Positions 50,165 through 58,490 of a stretch of 64,000 nt of DNA are shown in pieces. The notes under the pieces are model-generated. The model did no database searches and was not told the DNA's origin. It saw only the letters and a list, made by a program, of their open reading frames with translations. The stretch lies in contig NZ_CP108101.1 of the NCBI RefSeq assembly GCF_036195325.1, positions 5,704,001-5,768,000 on the forward strand, written 5' to 3'. Made by a program: the position numbers and the translations under genes. Each line of letters begins with the position of its first letter. The first letter of the stretch is position 1. This DNA comes from Streptomyces sp. NBC_00234 (GTDB lineage Bacteria; Actinomycetota; Actinomycetes; Streptomycetales; Streptomycetaceae).

Positions 50165-50250
50165 ATCCGCGGGAGCGGCCTGCGACGGACGTCACGACCG
50201 CATCCTGAGACGGGCCGGAACACGGGGCGGCGCTGTGCAAGACTGCGACC

Positions 50251-50301
50251 GTGTCCTCGTTCGTCATGATTATTGGCAACAGGCGCGCCGGTCCGCAGTG
50301 A
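50251..50301 (+). CDS. cimA leader peptide with isoleucine codons
   Basis: A 16-codon frame encoding MSSFVMIIGNRRAGPQ. The two consecutive Ile codons are both ATT, rare in this genome. A hexamer AAGACT lies six bases before the GTG, so the mRNA would be leaderless at this peptide. A U-tract terminator follows 55 bases after its stop and cimA 183 bases after. The layout parallels the ilvB leader. Translation from the internal ATG (MIIGNRRAGPQ) is possible. Regulation by isoleucine supply is inferred. Confidence 0.75.
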   Translation: MSSFVMIIGNRRAGPQ

Positions 50302-50355
50302 CTGCCCGTACCACCCCGTACGGCGCGGCCACCGTGCCCCAGACCCGCGCGCAGA

Positions 50356-50381
50356 CCTCTCGCACCCGCGAGGGGTTTTTT
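50356..50381 (+). terminator. cimA attenuator (Rho-independent terminator)
   Basis: CCTCTCGC pairs with GCGAGGGG (one G-U pair) around ACCC, followed by TTTTTT and CG. It is in the 320-base gap between tetR and cimA, which otherwise holds the leader peptide and, near 50300-50355, sequence that could form an alternative pairing. Confidence 0.82.
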
Positions 50382-50484
50382 CGTTTTCCGGCCCTCACCT
50401 CGGCCGGGACGGCGCACGCGGGATGATGGGGGCAAGTGGAGCCCGATCGTCCGGATCCACTCATCCGACAGGAGTCAGATCAGC

Positions 50485-52092
50485 ATGACCACCAAGGCCA
50501 CGGCCACCGACGACAGTTTCCATGTCTTCGACACCACACTGCGCGACGGTGCACAGCGTGAAGGCATCAACCTGACGGTCGCGGACAAGCTGACCATCGC
50601 CCGGCACCTGGACGACTTCGGCGTCGGCTTCATCGAGGGCGGCTGGCCCGGCGCCAACCCCCGCGACACGGAGTTCTTCGCCCGCGCCGCGGAGGAGATC
50701 CAGTTCGCGAACGCCCAACTGGTCGCGTTCGGGGCGACCCGCAGGGCGGGCGGCAGCGCGGCCGACGACCCGCAGGTCAAGGCGCTCCTGGACTCCGGCG
50801 CGCCGGTGATCACCCTTGTCGCCAAGTCCCACGACCGGCATGTCGAACTGGCGCTGCGCACCACTCTGGAGGAGAACCTGGAGATGGTCCGCGACACCGT
50901 CTCCCACCTCCGCGAGCAGGGCCGGCGCGTCTTCGTCGACTGCGAGCACTTCTTCGACGGCTACCGCGCCAACGCCGAGTACGCCAAGGCCGTCGTCCGG
51001 ACCGCCTCCGAGGCCGGCGCCGACGTCGTCATCCTGTGCGACACCAACGGCGGCATGCTCCCCGCCCAGATCCAGGCCGTCGTCGCCACCGTCCTCGCGG
51101 ACACCGGGGCCCGCCTCGGTATCCACGCCCAGGACGACACCGGCTGCGCCGTGGCCAACACCCTCGCCGCCGTCGACGCGGGCGCCACCCACGTCCAGTG
51201 CACGGCCAACGGCTACGGCGAACGGGTCGGCAACGCCAACCTCTTCCCCGTCGTCGCAGCCCTGGAACTCAAGTACGGCAAGACCGTCCTGCCCGAGGGC
51301 GCGCTCGCCGACATGACCCGGATCTCCCACGCCATCGCCGAGGTCGTCAACCTCACGCCCTCCACCCACCAGCCCTATGTGGGTGTCTCCGCCTTCGCCC
51401 ACAAGGCCGGACTGCACGCCTCCGCGATCAAGGTCGATCCGGATCTGTACCAGCACATCGACCCGGAACTCGTCGGCAACACCATGCGGATGCTCGTATC
51501 CGACATGGCGGGGCGCGCCTCGATCGAGCTCAAGGGCAAGGAACTCGGCATCGACCTCGGGGACGACCGCGAGCTCGTCGGACGGGTGGTGGCACGGGTC
51601 AAGGAGCGCGAGCTCAAGGGCTACACGTACGAGGCGGCCGACGCCTCCTTCGAACTCCTGCTGCGCAGCGAGGTCGAGGGCCGGGCCCGCCGCTACTTCC
51701 GTACGGAGTCCTGGCGCGTCATCACGGAGGACCGCCCCGACGGCACGCACGCCAACGAGGCGACCGTGAAGCTCTGGGCCAAGGGCGAGCGGATCGTCGC
51801 GACCGCGGAGGGCAACGGTCCGGTCAACGCGCTGGACCGCGCGCTGCGGGTCGGGCTGGAGCGGATCTACCCGCAGCTGGCCAAGCTCGAACTGGTCGAC
51901 TACAAGGTCCGCATCCTGGAGGGCACGACCGGCACCGACTCCACCACCCGGGTGCTGATCACCACGGGTGACGGGGCCGGCGACTGGTCGACGGTCGGAG
52001 TGGCCGAGAACATCATCGCGGCCTCCTGGCAGTCGCTGGAGGACGCGTACACCTACGGCCTGCTGCGGGCCGGCATCGAGCCCATGGACTAG
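50485..52092 (+). CDS. cimA: (R)-citramalate synthase
   Basis: Joins pyruvate and acetyl-CoA to citramalate, giving a threonine-independent route to 2-oxobutyrate and isoleucine. The 535-residue enzyme of the isopropylmalate synthase family shows DTTLRDGAQREG (metal and catalytic Arg-Asp), FIEGGWPGANPRDTEFF (the CimA rather than LeuA pattern), HAQDDTGCAVANTL, GYGERVGNANL, HKAGLHASAI and a C-terminal LeuA-like allosteric domain with the final ENIIAASWQSLEDAYTYGL. The isoleucine codons of the leader peptide agree with this assignment. ACAGGAG precedes the ATG. Its stop is four bases from the convergent GH30 gene, leaving no room for a terminator. Confidence 0.92.
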   Translation: MTTKATATDDSFHVFDTTLRDGAQREGINLTVADKLTIARHLDDFGVGFIEGGWPGANPRDTEFFARAAEEIQFANAQLVAFGATRRAGGSAADDPQVKALLDSGAPVITLVAKSHDRHVELALRTTLEENLEMVRDTVSHLREQGRRVFVDCEHFFDGYRANAEYAKAVVRTASEAGADVVILCDTNGGMLPAQIQAVVATVLADTGARLGIHAQDDTGCAVANTLAAVDAGATHVQCTANGYGERVGNANLFPVVAALELKYGKTVLPEGALADMTRISHAIAEVVNLTPSTHQPYVGVSAFAHKAGLHASAIKVDPDLYQHIDPELVGNTMRMLVSDMAGRASIELKGKELGIDLGDDRELVGRVVARVKERELKGYTYEAADASFELLLRSEVEGRARRYFRTESWRVITEDRPDGTHANEATVKLWAKGERIVATAEGNGPVNALDRALRVGLERIYPQLAKLELVDYKVRILEGTTGTDSTTRVLITTGDGAGDWSTVGVAENIIAASWQSLEDAYTYGLLRAGIEPMD

Positions 52093-52096
52093 CGCC

Positions 52097-53965
52097 TCAC
52101 TGGAGCCGCCACTTCTGGTTGGCGGCTCCGGTGCAGGTCCAGATCTGGGTACGGGTCCCGTTCGCCGAGGACTGGCCGGTCACGTCGAGGCACTTGTCCG
52201 CGGCCGTGTTGACGATGTCCCCGGTCGCCGGGTCGTACGTCCAGCGCTGCGCCCCCGTCCCGTTGCAGGTGTACAGCTGGACCTTCGCCCCGTCGGCCGT
52301 GGACCCCGAGGTCACGTCCAGGCAGGCACCGAGCACCCGGACGGAACCGTCGCCCGAGACCGTCCAGCGCTGGTTGGACGCGCCGGTGCAGCCCCAGATC
52401 TGGACGGGCGTACCGTCCGCGCCGGTGTTGCCCGTGGCGTCCAGGCACGTCCCGCCGATGCCGATGAGAGCGCCCGTGCTGTCCGCGGAGCCGGACTGGG
52501 TGCCCGTCCAGGTGAAGGTCGCCGAGGTGCGGCCCGGGAGTGTGTACGTGAACTTCTGGCCGCCCCAGTTGACCGTGACCTGCTGCGCCGCCGAGGAACC
52601 GTTGTAGGCGATCAGCGCCTTGGAGCCGTCCGGGTTGCGCCAGGCGACATTGGGCACGGCCGAGCCGGCGGTGGAGGCGATGCGGGAGGCGCCCGGCCGT
52701 ACGAACTTCGTCAGGTGGCCCATCGTGTAGTACTCGATCGTGTAGTCGACCTGCCCGTGCCGGCTGTCCCCGTTGTGCACGGTGATCAGGCCGTCGCAGG
52801 TGCCGCAGCCGCCGTTGTGCGGGCCGCGGTTCTGGTCCACGGCCAGCGACCACTTGGTCACCGACTTCGCCCAGTTCCGGGTGTAGTCGATGATGTTGAG
52901 CATGTCCTCGCGCTGCTGGTCGGCGATCCAGGTGCCGCCCGAGTGCTCGGTCTGGAAGGCGTCCAGCTCCGGGTACTGCTGATGCACGGCGGTCTGCTTG
53001 GCGACGTCGCCGCCGTAGCCGTGCCAGGCGATCCCGCCGAAGTTGGGGTGGCTGCGCACGGCGGCGTCGTCCACGGTGGCCGCCGCGTAGGCGTCGTAGG
53101 TGTCCCAGTTCCAGTCGTGGGCCAGCACCTTGGTGGCCAGGCCCGCGGACCGGAGCTTCGGCAGCAGCTCGTTCTTGGTGAAGTAGGCGAGGCCCGAGCC
53201 GTTCCAGCTCATGGACGGATAGCCGGCGCAGCAGGTGGGTTCGTTCTGCGCGGTCACGTAGTCGACCGCGATGCCCTGGTCCCTGTACGCCTGGAGGTAC
53301 TTCACGAAGTAGGAGGCGTAGGCGCCGTAGTTCTCGGCCTTCAGCCAGCCGCCGTTCAGCTGTCCGTTGTCCTTCATCCAGGCCGGCGCGGTCCACGGGG
53401 ACGCGACCGTGGTCAGCGCGGGGTTGAGCTGCTTGGCCTGCTTGGTGAGCGGCAGCACGTCCTGCAGATCGTGCGCGATCGAGAAGTTGGCGAGGTTCGG
53501 GTCGGTCTGCCCGGCCGGCATGTCGTCGTACGTGTAGCCGAACCGGGCGAGGTCGGACCCGCCCATCGGATTGCGTACGAAGGAGAGCCCGATGCCCTCG
53601 GTGGGGGAGAACAGCTTCTTCATCGTCGCGTCGCGGGTCGACTGGCTGAGCGCGCCGCTGCCCTTCATCAGCCAGGCAGCGGTGTCGGTGAACGAGGCGC
53701 CGCCGCCGGTGAAGGTCTGGTAGCGGGTGTTCTCGTCGACCGTGATGTTCGTGCCCGAGCCGCCGTTCCCGGCGCCGAAGGCGATCGGCGTCTGGGCCTG
53801 GAGACCGCGGGTGACATGGCGACCGCCCGCGTCGTCCGTCGTGGTCAGCGCGATGTTCACGCTCTCGCCGGCGGCCTGGGCGGTACCGGAGGAGAGCCCG
53901 GCCAGACCTGTGGTCGCGAGCGCCGCGGCGAGAAGAGCTCTCACTGCTCTGCCTGTTCGGATCAT
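52097..53965 (-). CDS. secreted GH30-family glycosidase with ricin-type carbohydrate-binding domain
   Basis: A 622-residue secreted enzyme. After a signal peptide (about 1-31) comes a GH30 barrel with the acid/base Glu in VTAQNEP (about 243) and the nucleophile Glu in FQTEHSGG (about 339), then a beta domain and a C-terminal CBM13 ricin B-like trefoil (residues about 495-622) with repeated GKCLDVTG / QIWxCTGxxNQxW units. GH30 members include glucosylceramidases and beta-1,6-glucanases; a fungal beta-glucan target fits the neighbouring GH3 and LacI genes but is inferred. GAGAAAGG precedes the ATG. Confidence 0.9.
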   Translation of the reverse strand: MIRTGRAVRALLAAALATTGLAGLSSGTAQAAGESVNIALTTTDDAGGRHVTRGLQAQTPIAFGAGNGGSGTNITVDENTRYQTFTGGGASFTDTAAWLMKGSGALSQSTRDATMKKLFSPTEGIGLSFVRNPMGGSDLARFGYTYDDMPAGQTDPNLANFSIAHDLQDVLPLTKQAKQLNPALTTVASPWTAPAWMKDNGQLNGGWLKAENYGAYASYFVKYLQAYRDQGIAVDYVTAQNEPTCCAGYPSMSWNGSGLAYFTKNELLPKLRSAGLATKVLAHDWNWDTYDAYAAATVDDAAVRSHPNFGGIAWHGYGGDVAKQTAVHQQYPELDAFQTEHSGGTWIADQQREDMLNIIDYTRNWAKSVTKWSLAVDQNRGPHNGGCGTCDGLITVHNGDSRHGQVDYTIEYYTMGHLTKFVRPGASRIASTAGSAVPNVAWRNPDGSKALIAYNGSSAAQQVTVNWGGQKFTYTLPGRTSATFTWTGTQSGSADSTGALIGIGGTCLDATGNTGADGTPVQIWGCTGASNQRWTVSGDGSVRVLGACLDVTSGSTADGAKVQLYTCNGTGAQRWTYDPATGDIVNTAADKCLDVTGQSSANGTRTQIWTCTGAANQKWRLQ

Positions 53966-54130
53966 GGCTGCTGCCTTTCTCGGCAGGGGTGTGGGGATGT
54001 GCCGTCGATCGTGGCGTGAGTGAAACCGTCTTACGTGTCCGCGTCAAGAGGTGTATGTGTTCATAGGTTGAACGGACAACACGTCCGGCCAGGTGGGGGA
54101 ATGGGTACGGACCAATCTCGGCGTGAAGTA

Positions 54131-54159
54131 TTGACGGCACCTTTTCGGCGCGGTTAACT
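54131..54159 (+). promoter_or_regulatory. consensus promoter of the lacI-type gene
   Basis: TTGACG (54131-54136), a 17-base spacer, and TTAACT (54154-54159) form a near-consensus housekeeping promoter. It lies in the 289-base region between the GH30 gene and the LacI gene, which also holds GTTCA/TGAAC (54059-54073). Confidence 0.75.
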
Positions 54160-54173
54160 CCAGCCGCAACGCC

Positions 54174-54212
54174 GGAACCGGTTGCGGTACCGGTTGCGGT
54201 ACCGGTACCGAA
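54174..54212. promoter_or_regulatory. clustered operator sites for the LacI regulator
   Basis: The stretch begins with GGAACCGGTT, whose core AACCGGTT is palindromic, and continues with two further CGGTACCG palindromes spaced 12 bases apart. It sits just after the promoter, at the expected transcript start, which suits repression by a LacI-family protein, whose operators usually have a central CG. Confidence 0.6.
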
Positions 54213-54254
54213 GTCGTGGTCCCCGCCCTGCCCCGCCTTGCCCCGGAGGCTTCG

Positions 54255-55229
54255 ATGCGTGTCACCATCGCGGATGTCGCCCGCACGGCGGGGGTGAGCA
54301 AGACAACGGTGTCCCGCGTCGTCAACGGCAAGGCGGACGTGGACGGTTCCACGGCCGCCCGTGTTCGGGAAGTGATTGCACATCTCGGCTATGTGCCCAG
54401 CTCGGGTGCCGTCGGACTGGCCCGCGGCAGCAGCCGTACGGTCGGGATGCTGGTGCCCTCGCTGACCTGGCCGTGGATGGGCGAACTGCTCCAGGGCGTC
54501 GTCGACACGGTCGAGGCCGCCGACTACGGGCTGCTGCTCTTCACCTGCAACCGCGGCGCCGAGTCCGTGCGGCGGTTCACCGACCAGGTGTCGGCGCGCG
54601 CCTTCGACGGACTCGTCGTCGTGGAACCGGAGAACACGCTCGGCCATCTCACCGCGCTGCACCGGGCGGGCCTGCCGATCGTGCTCATCGACGACCGCGG
54701 TCACCACCCCGAATTCCCCTCCGTCGTGACCACCAACCACGAAGGAGGTGCCTCGGCGGCCCGCCATCTGCGGGACGCCGGCCGCACCCGGCCGCTGGTC
54801 GTCACCGGCCCGCAGGACTTCGGCTGCGTACGCGACCGGCTGCGGGGTTTCCGGTCGGTCCTGCCGACGGGCCCGGTCGTGCACGGAGACTTCACGGAAC
54901 ACGGCGGCCGGGCCGCCGTGGAACAACTGCTCGCTTCGGGAGTGGAGTTCGACTCGGTCTTCGCGCACAACGACATCAGCGCGGTGGGCGTGCTGAAGGC
55001 CCTGCGCGCGGCCGGCCGCCACGTTCCGGACGACGTGGCCGTCATCGGATTCGACGACATCCCGATGGCCGAACACACCGAACCGCCGCTGACCACCGTG
55101 CGCCAGCCCACCCGGCGGATGGGCGAGACGGCGGCACGGATGCTCCTCTCGCACCTCGGCGGCACTGCCGTACCGGACGAACCGGTGGTGCTGCCCACCG
55201 AACTGGTGGTGCGTCACTCGGCGCCGTAA
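54255..55229 (+). CDS. LacI-family transcriptional repressor
   Basis: A 324-residue sugar-responsive repressor. MRVTIADVARTAGVSKTTVSRVVNGKADVD is the LacI helix-turn-helix with hinge helix, followed by a periplasmic-binding-type ligand domain (VGMLVPSLTWPW, DGLVVVEPEN, FAHNDISAVGVLKAL, VIGFDDIPMAEHTEPPLTTVRQPT). GGAGG lies six bases before the ATG. It stands between the divergent GH30 gene and the GH3 gene in its own direction, so it probably controls both in response to a beta-glucan fragment. Confidence 0.92.
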   Translation: MRVTIADVARTAGVSKTTVSRVVNGKADVDGSTAARVREVIAHLGYVPSSGAVGLARGSSRTVGMLVPSLTWPWMGELLQGVVDTVEAADYGLLLFTCNRGAESVRRFTDQVSARAFDGLVVVEPENTLGHLTALHRAGLPIVLIDDRGHHPEFPSVVTTNHEGGASAARHLRDAGRTRPLVVTGPQDFGCVRDRLRGFRSVLPTGPVVHGDFTEHGGRAAVEQLLASGVEFDSVFAHNDISAVGVLKALRAAGRHVPDDVAVIGFDDIPMAEHTEPPLTTVRQPTRRMGETAARMLLSHLGGTAVPDEPVVLPTELVVRHSAP

Positions 55230-55318
55230 CGGACCGGCCCTCCCGGGCCGGTCTCCCCGAACACCCGGGACCCGTCCCGGACTCTTCCCTCGGACCCGCA
55301 GTCCCCACTGGAGCCGCA

Positions 55319-58300
55319 ATGCCACGAACCCCGCACACCCGCGCCCGCGCCCGCCACCGGGCGAGACCGGCCACGGCCGCCCTCGCCGCCGTCACGGTCC
55401 TCGCCGGACTGCTCGCCGGAGCCGTCCCCAGCGCGGCGGCAGAAGGGGACGACCCCGCACCGGTCCTCGTCGACCGGTTCGAGGGCGAGGTCCCGTTCGG
55501 CAACCCGCCCGCCGACTCCCTCTTCACCTGGGGCGGCGACGCCGACGACCAGCCGAAGCTGGAGTTCGCGGAGCGGGCGGACGCGCCCGAGGGTGCCAAA
55601 GTCCTCCAGGGCACCTACGACATCAGCGCCTGGGGCGGACTCAGTCACGAGTTCGCCGTGGACCAGCCGCCGAAGAACTGGACCGCCCACCGGGGCATCC
55701 GCTTCTGGTGGTACGGACAGAACACCGCTCCGCTGCCGCCCGGTTCGGGCAAGCGGATCAACTTCGAGATCAAGGACGGCGGCGCCAACGGCGGGGCGTC
55801 CGAGCTGTGGACCACCTCCTTCACCGACGACTGGGAGGGCTGGCACCTGATCGAGATTCCCTTCGCGGACTTCGTCTACCGGACCGACTACCAGCCCGTC
55901 GGCGGGATCGACCAGGTCCTCGGCCTCGACGAGATGTGGGGCTACGCCCTCACGCTGCCGACCGGTGCCCCCGGCGCGTTCGCCATGGACGGCGTCGAGC
56001 TGTACGGGAAGGCCGACGCGGCACTGAAGTCGAGCGTCGTCGTCGACTCGGCGGTGCACCCGGTGACGGAGGGCGCCACGGCGGACATCGAGGTCTCCGT
56101 CGCCACCACCGGCTCCCTCCCCATCGAGGAGCCCGTCACCGTCGCGTACACGACCAAGGGCGGCAGCGCCGCGTCCGGCGCCGACTACACACCCGTCACC
56201 GGCACCCACACCTTCCCGGCGGGCACCGCGTCCGGGACCTCGCACACCATCACCGTGGCCACCGCGAAGGACGGGGACGCGGAACCGGCGGAGACGGTCC
56301 CGGTCGAACTCACCGTCACCGGGGCCAAGCCGCCCAAGGAGAACCCGCAGGTCGTCATCGACGCCCACGGGCTCCCGTACCAGGACGCGAAGCTTCCGGT
56401 GAAGAAGCGCGTCGCCGACCTGGTGGCGCGGATGTCGCTCGCCGAGAAGGCCGGCCAGATGACCCAGGCCGAGCGCAACGCGCTCAAGTCGCCGGGCGAC
56501 ATCGCCGCGTACGACCTCGGCTCGCTGCTCTCCGGCGGTGGCTCCGTTCCCACCCCGAACACCGCGGCGGCCTGGGCGAAGATGGTCGACGCCTACCAGC
56601 TGCGCTCGCGGGCGTCCCGCTTCCAGATCCCGTTGATCTACGGCGTGGACGCGGTGCACGGCCACAACAACGTGATCGGCTCGACGATCATGCCGCACAA
56701 CATCGGCATCGGCGCGGGCCGCGACCCGAAGCTCGCCGAGCGGACCGGCGCGGTCACCGCGAACGAGGTCCGCGCGACGGGCATCCCGTGGGACTTCGCC
56801 CCCTGCGTGTGCGTGACCCGCGACGAGCGCTGGGGCCGTTCCTACGAGGCGTACGGCGAGGACCCCGCCCTGGTGGAAGCCATGGAGACGGTCATCAAGG
56901 GCATGCAGGGCAGCCCCTCCGGCAAGGACCTGGACCGCAACGACAAGGTCCTGGCCAGCGCCAAGCACTTCGTCGGCGACGGCGGTACGGAGTTCGGCTC
57001 GTCCACCACGGGTGCGTACACGATCGACCAGGGCGTCACGAAGGTCACCCGCGAGGAGCTCGAAGCGGTGCACCTCGCGCCGTTCGCCGAGGCCGTGGAG
57101 CGGGGCGTCGGCACGGTCATGCCGTCCTACTCCTCGCTCGACGTCATCGGCGACGACGCGGGCCCGGTGAAGATGCACGCGAACGCCGAGATGATCAACG
57201 GCGTGCTCAAGGACCGGATGGGCTTCGAGGGCTTCGTCATCAGCGACTGGCAGGCCATCGACCAGATTCCCGGTGACTACGCGAGCGACGTCCGTACGTC
57301 GGTCAACGCCGGACTCGACATGATCATGGTGCCGACCGCGTACCAGGACTTCACGAAGACGCTCCGCGACGAGGTCGCCGCGGGCCGGATCAGCGAGGCC
57401 CGGATCGACGACGCGGTCTCCCGGATCCTGACCCAGAAGTTCCGGCTCGGGCTGTTCGAGAAGCCGTACGCGGACCCGGCCAACCTGGACCGGGTCGGCT
57501 CGGCCGAACACCGCGCCGTCGCCCGCGAGGCGGCGGCCAAGTCCCAGGTCCTGCTGAAGAACGACGGCGCGGTCCTCCCGGTCGAGCCGTCGGCGAAGGT
57601 GTACGTCGCCGGATCCAACGCCGACGACCTCGGCAACCAGGCAGGCGGCTGGACCGTCAGCTGGCAGGGCTCGTCGGGCAGGATCACCACCGGGACGACG
57701 ATCCTCGAAGGCATGAGGAAGGCGGCCTCCGACCCGGCCTCCGTCACGTACTCCAAGGACGCGTCGGCCGCCACGGACGGCTACGACGTCGGCGTCGTGG
57801 TCGTCGGCGAGACCCCGTACGCCGAAGGCATCGGAGACGTCGGCAACGGCCACGACCTGGAGCTCACGGCCGCCGACCGGGCAGCCGTGGACACGGTATG
57901 CGCCGCCATGAAGTGCGCCGTCCTGGTCGTCTCCGGACGCCCGCAGCTCATCGGCGACCGGCTCGGCTCCATCGACGCCCTCGTGGCGTCCTGGCTGCCG
58001 GGCACCGAGGGCGACGGAGTGGCCGACGTCCTGTACGGCAAGCGCGCCTTCACCGGACAGCTCCCGGTGACCTGGCCGAAGTCCGAGGCACAGCTGCCGA
58101 TCAACGTCGGCGACGCGGCCTACGACCCACAGTTCCCCTACGGCTGGGGACTGACCACGCTGACGAAGCCCCCGACAGGCGGCGAGCTCACGCTCGGCGC
58201 CCTCGCCGTCGCCGCGCACGTCGCGGAGAAGGCGGGGCTCGGGAGGAGTCCGCAGGGCAAGGCGATCGTGGACCGGGCCAGGCTGCTGGTCCAGCAGAGG

Positions 58301-58420
58301 ACGAAGGGCGAGCTGACCGCGGCGGTGTCCGGGCCGTTCGCCGACGCCGACCACCTCCTGCTTTCCGGTGATCTCACCGGGGCGGTGGAGAAGCTCCGAG
58401 CGGCCTACCGCGCCGCATAA
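55319..58420 (+). CDS. secreted GH3 beta-glucosidase with CBM and Calx-beta-like domains
   Basis: A 1033-residue extracellular enzyme. It has a signal peptide (about 1-41, ending SAAA), a CBM11/CIA30-like domain (about 45-225, VLVDRFEGEV ... WEGWHLIEIPFADFVYRTDY), a Calx-beta-like repeat (about 240-335), the GH3 N-terminal barrel with GVDAVHGHNNV, SAKHFVGDGGT and the nucleophile Asp (about 642) in GFVISDWQAI, the GH3 C-terminal domain, and about 75 extra helical residues at the end. GGAG precedes the ATG; the frame is open far upstream but overlaps the LacI gene. It should release glucose from beta-glucan oligomers outside the cell. Confidence 0.92.
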   Translation: MPRTPHTRARARHRARPATAALAAVTVLAGLLAGAVPSAAAEGDDPAPVLVDRFEGEVPFGNPPADSLFTWGGDADDQPKLEFAERADAPEGAKVLQGTYDISAWGGLSHEFAVDQPPKNWTAHRGIRFWWYGQNTAPLPPGSGKRINFEIKDGGANGGASELWTTSFTDDWEGWHLIEIPFADFVYRTDYQPVGGIDQVLGLDEMWGYALTLPTGAPGAFAMDGVELYGKADAALKSSVVVDSAVHPVTEGATADIEVSVATTGSLPIEEPVTVAYTTKGGSAASGADYTPVTGTHTFPAGTASGTSHTITVATAKDGDAEPAETVPVELTVTGAKPPKENPQVVIDAHGLPYQDAKLPVKKRVADLVARMSLAEKAGQMTQAERNALKSPGDIAAYDLGSLLSGGGSVPTPNTAAAWAKMVDAYQLRSRASRFQIPLIYGVDAVHGHNNVIGSTIMPHNIGIGAGRDPKLAERTGAVTANEVRATGIPWDFAPCVCVTRDERWGRSYEAYGEDPALVEAMETVIKGMQGSPSGKDLDRNDKVLASAKHFVGDGGTEFGSSTTGAYTIDQGVTKVTREELEAVHLAPFAEAVERGVGTVMPSYSSLDVIGDDAGPVKMHANAEMINGVLKDRMGFEGFVISDWQAIDQIPGDYASDVRTSVNAGLDMIMVPTAYQDFTKTLRDEVAAGRISEARIDDAVSRILTQKFRLGLFEKPYADPANLDRVGSAEHRAVAREAAAKSQVLLKNDGAVLPVEPSAKVYVAGSNADDLGNQAGGWTVSWQGSSGRITTGTTILEGMRKAASDPASVTYSKDASAATDGYDVGVVVVGETPYAEGIGDVGNGHDLELTAADRAAVDTVCAAMKCAVLVVSGRPQLIGDRLGSIDALVASWLPGTEGDGVADVLYGKRAFTGQLPVTWPKSEAQLPINVGDAAYDPQFPYGWGLTTLTKPPTGGELTLGALAVAAHVAEKAGLGRSPQGKAIVDRARLLVQQRTKGELTAAVSGPFADADHLLLSGDLTGAVEKLRAAYRAA

Positions 58421-58444
58421 ATCCCATATCAGTACACATTTGGG

Positions 58445-58485
58445 CCAAGTGGGCGACGCATTTGTCGCCCACTTGGGCTATTTTC
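58445..58485 (+). terminator. hairpin between the GH3 and TPM-like genes
   Basis: A perfect 13-base stem (CCAAGTGGGCGAC, arms 58445-58457 and 58464-58476) with a GCATTT loop is followed by GCTATTTTC. It looks like a terminator, but it ends only 14 bases before the next start codon, so it could also act in the promoter or leader of that gene. Confidence 0.65.
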
Positions 58486-58490
58486 GGAGT

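Noticed and set aside
54182..55318. Upstream in-frame extension of the GH3 gene across the LacI gene
   Set aside because: The extension is Arg/Pro-rich and antithetical to a signal peptide; the ATG at 55319 has GGAG and a proper secretion signal.
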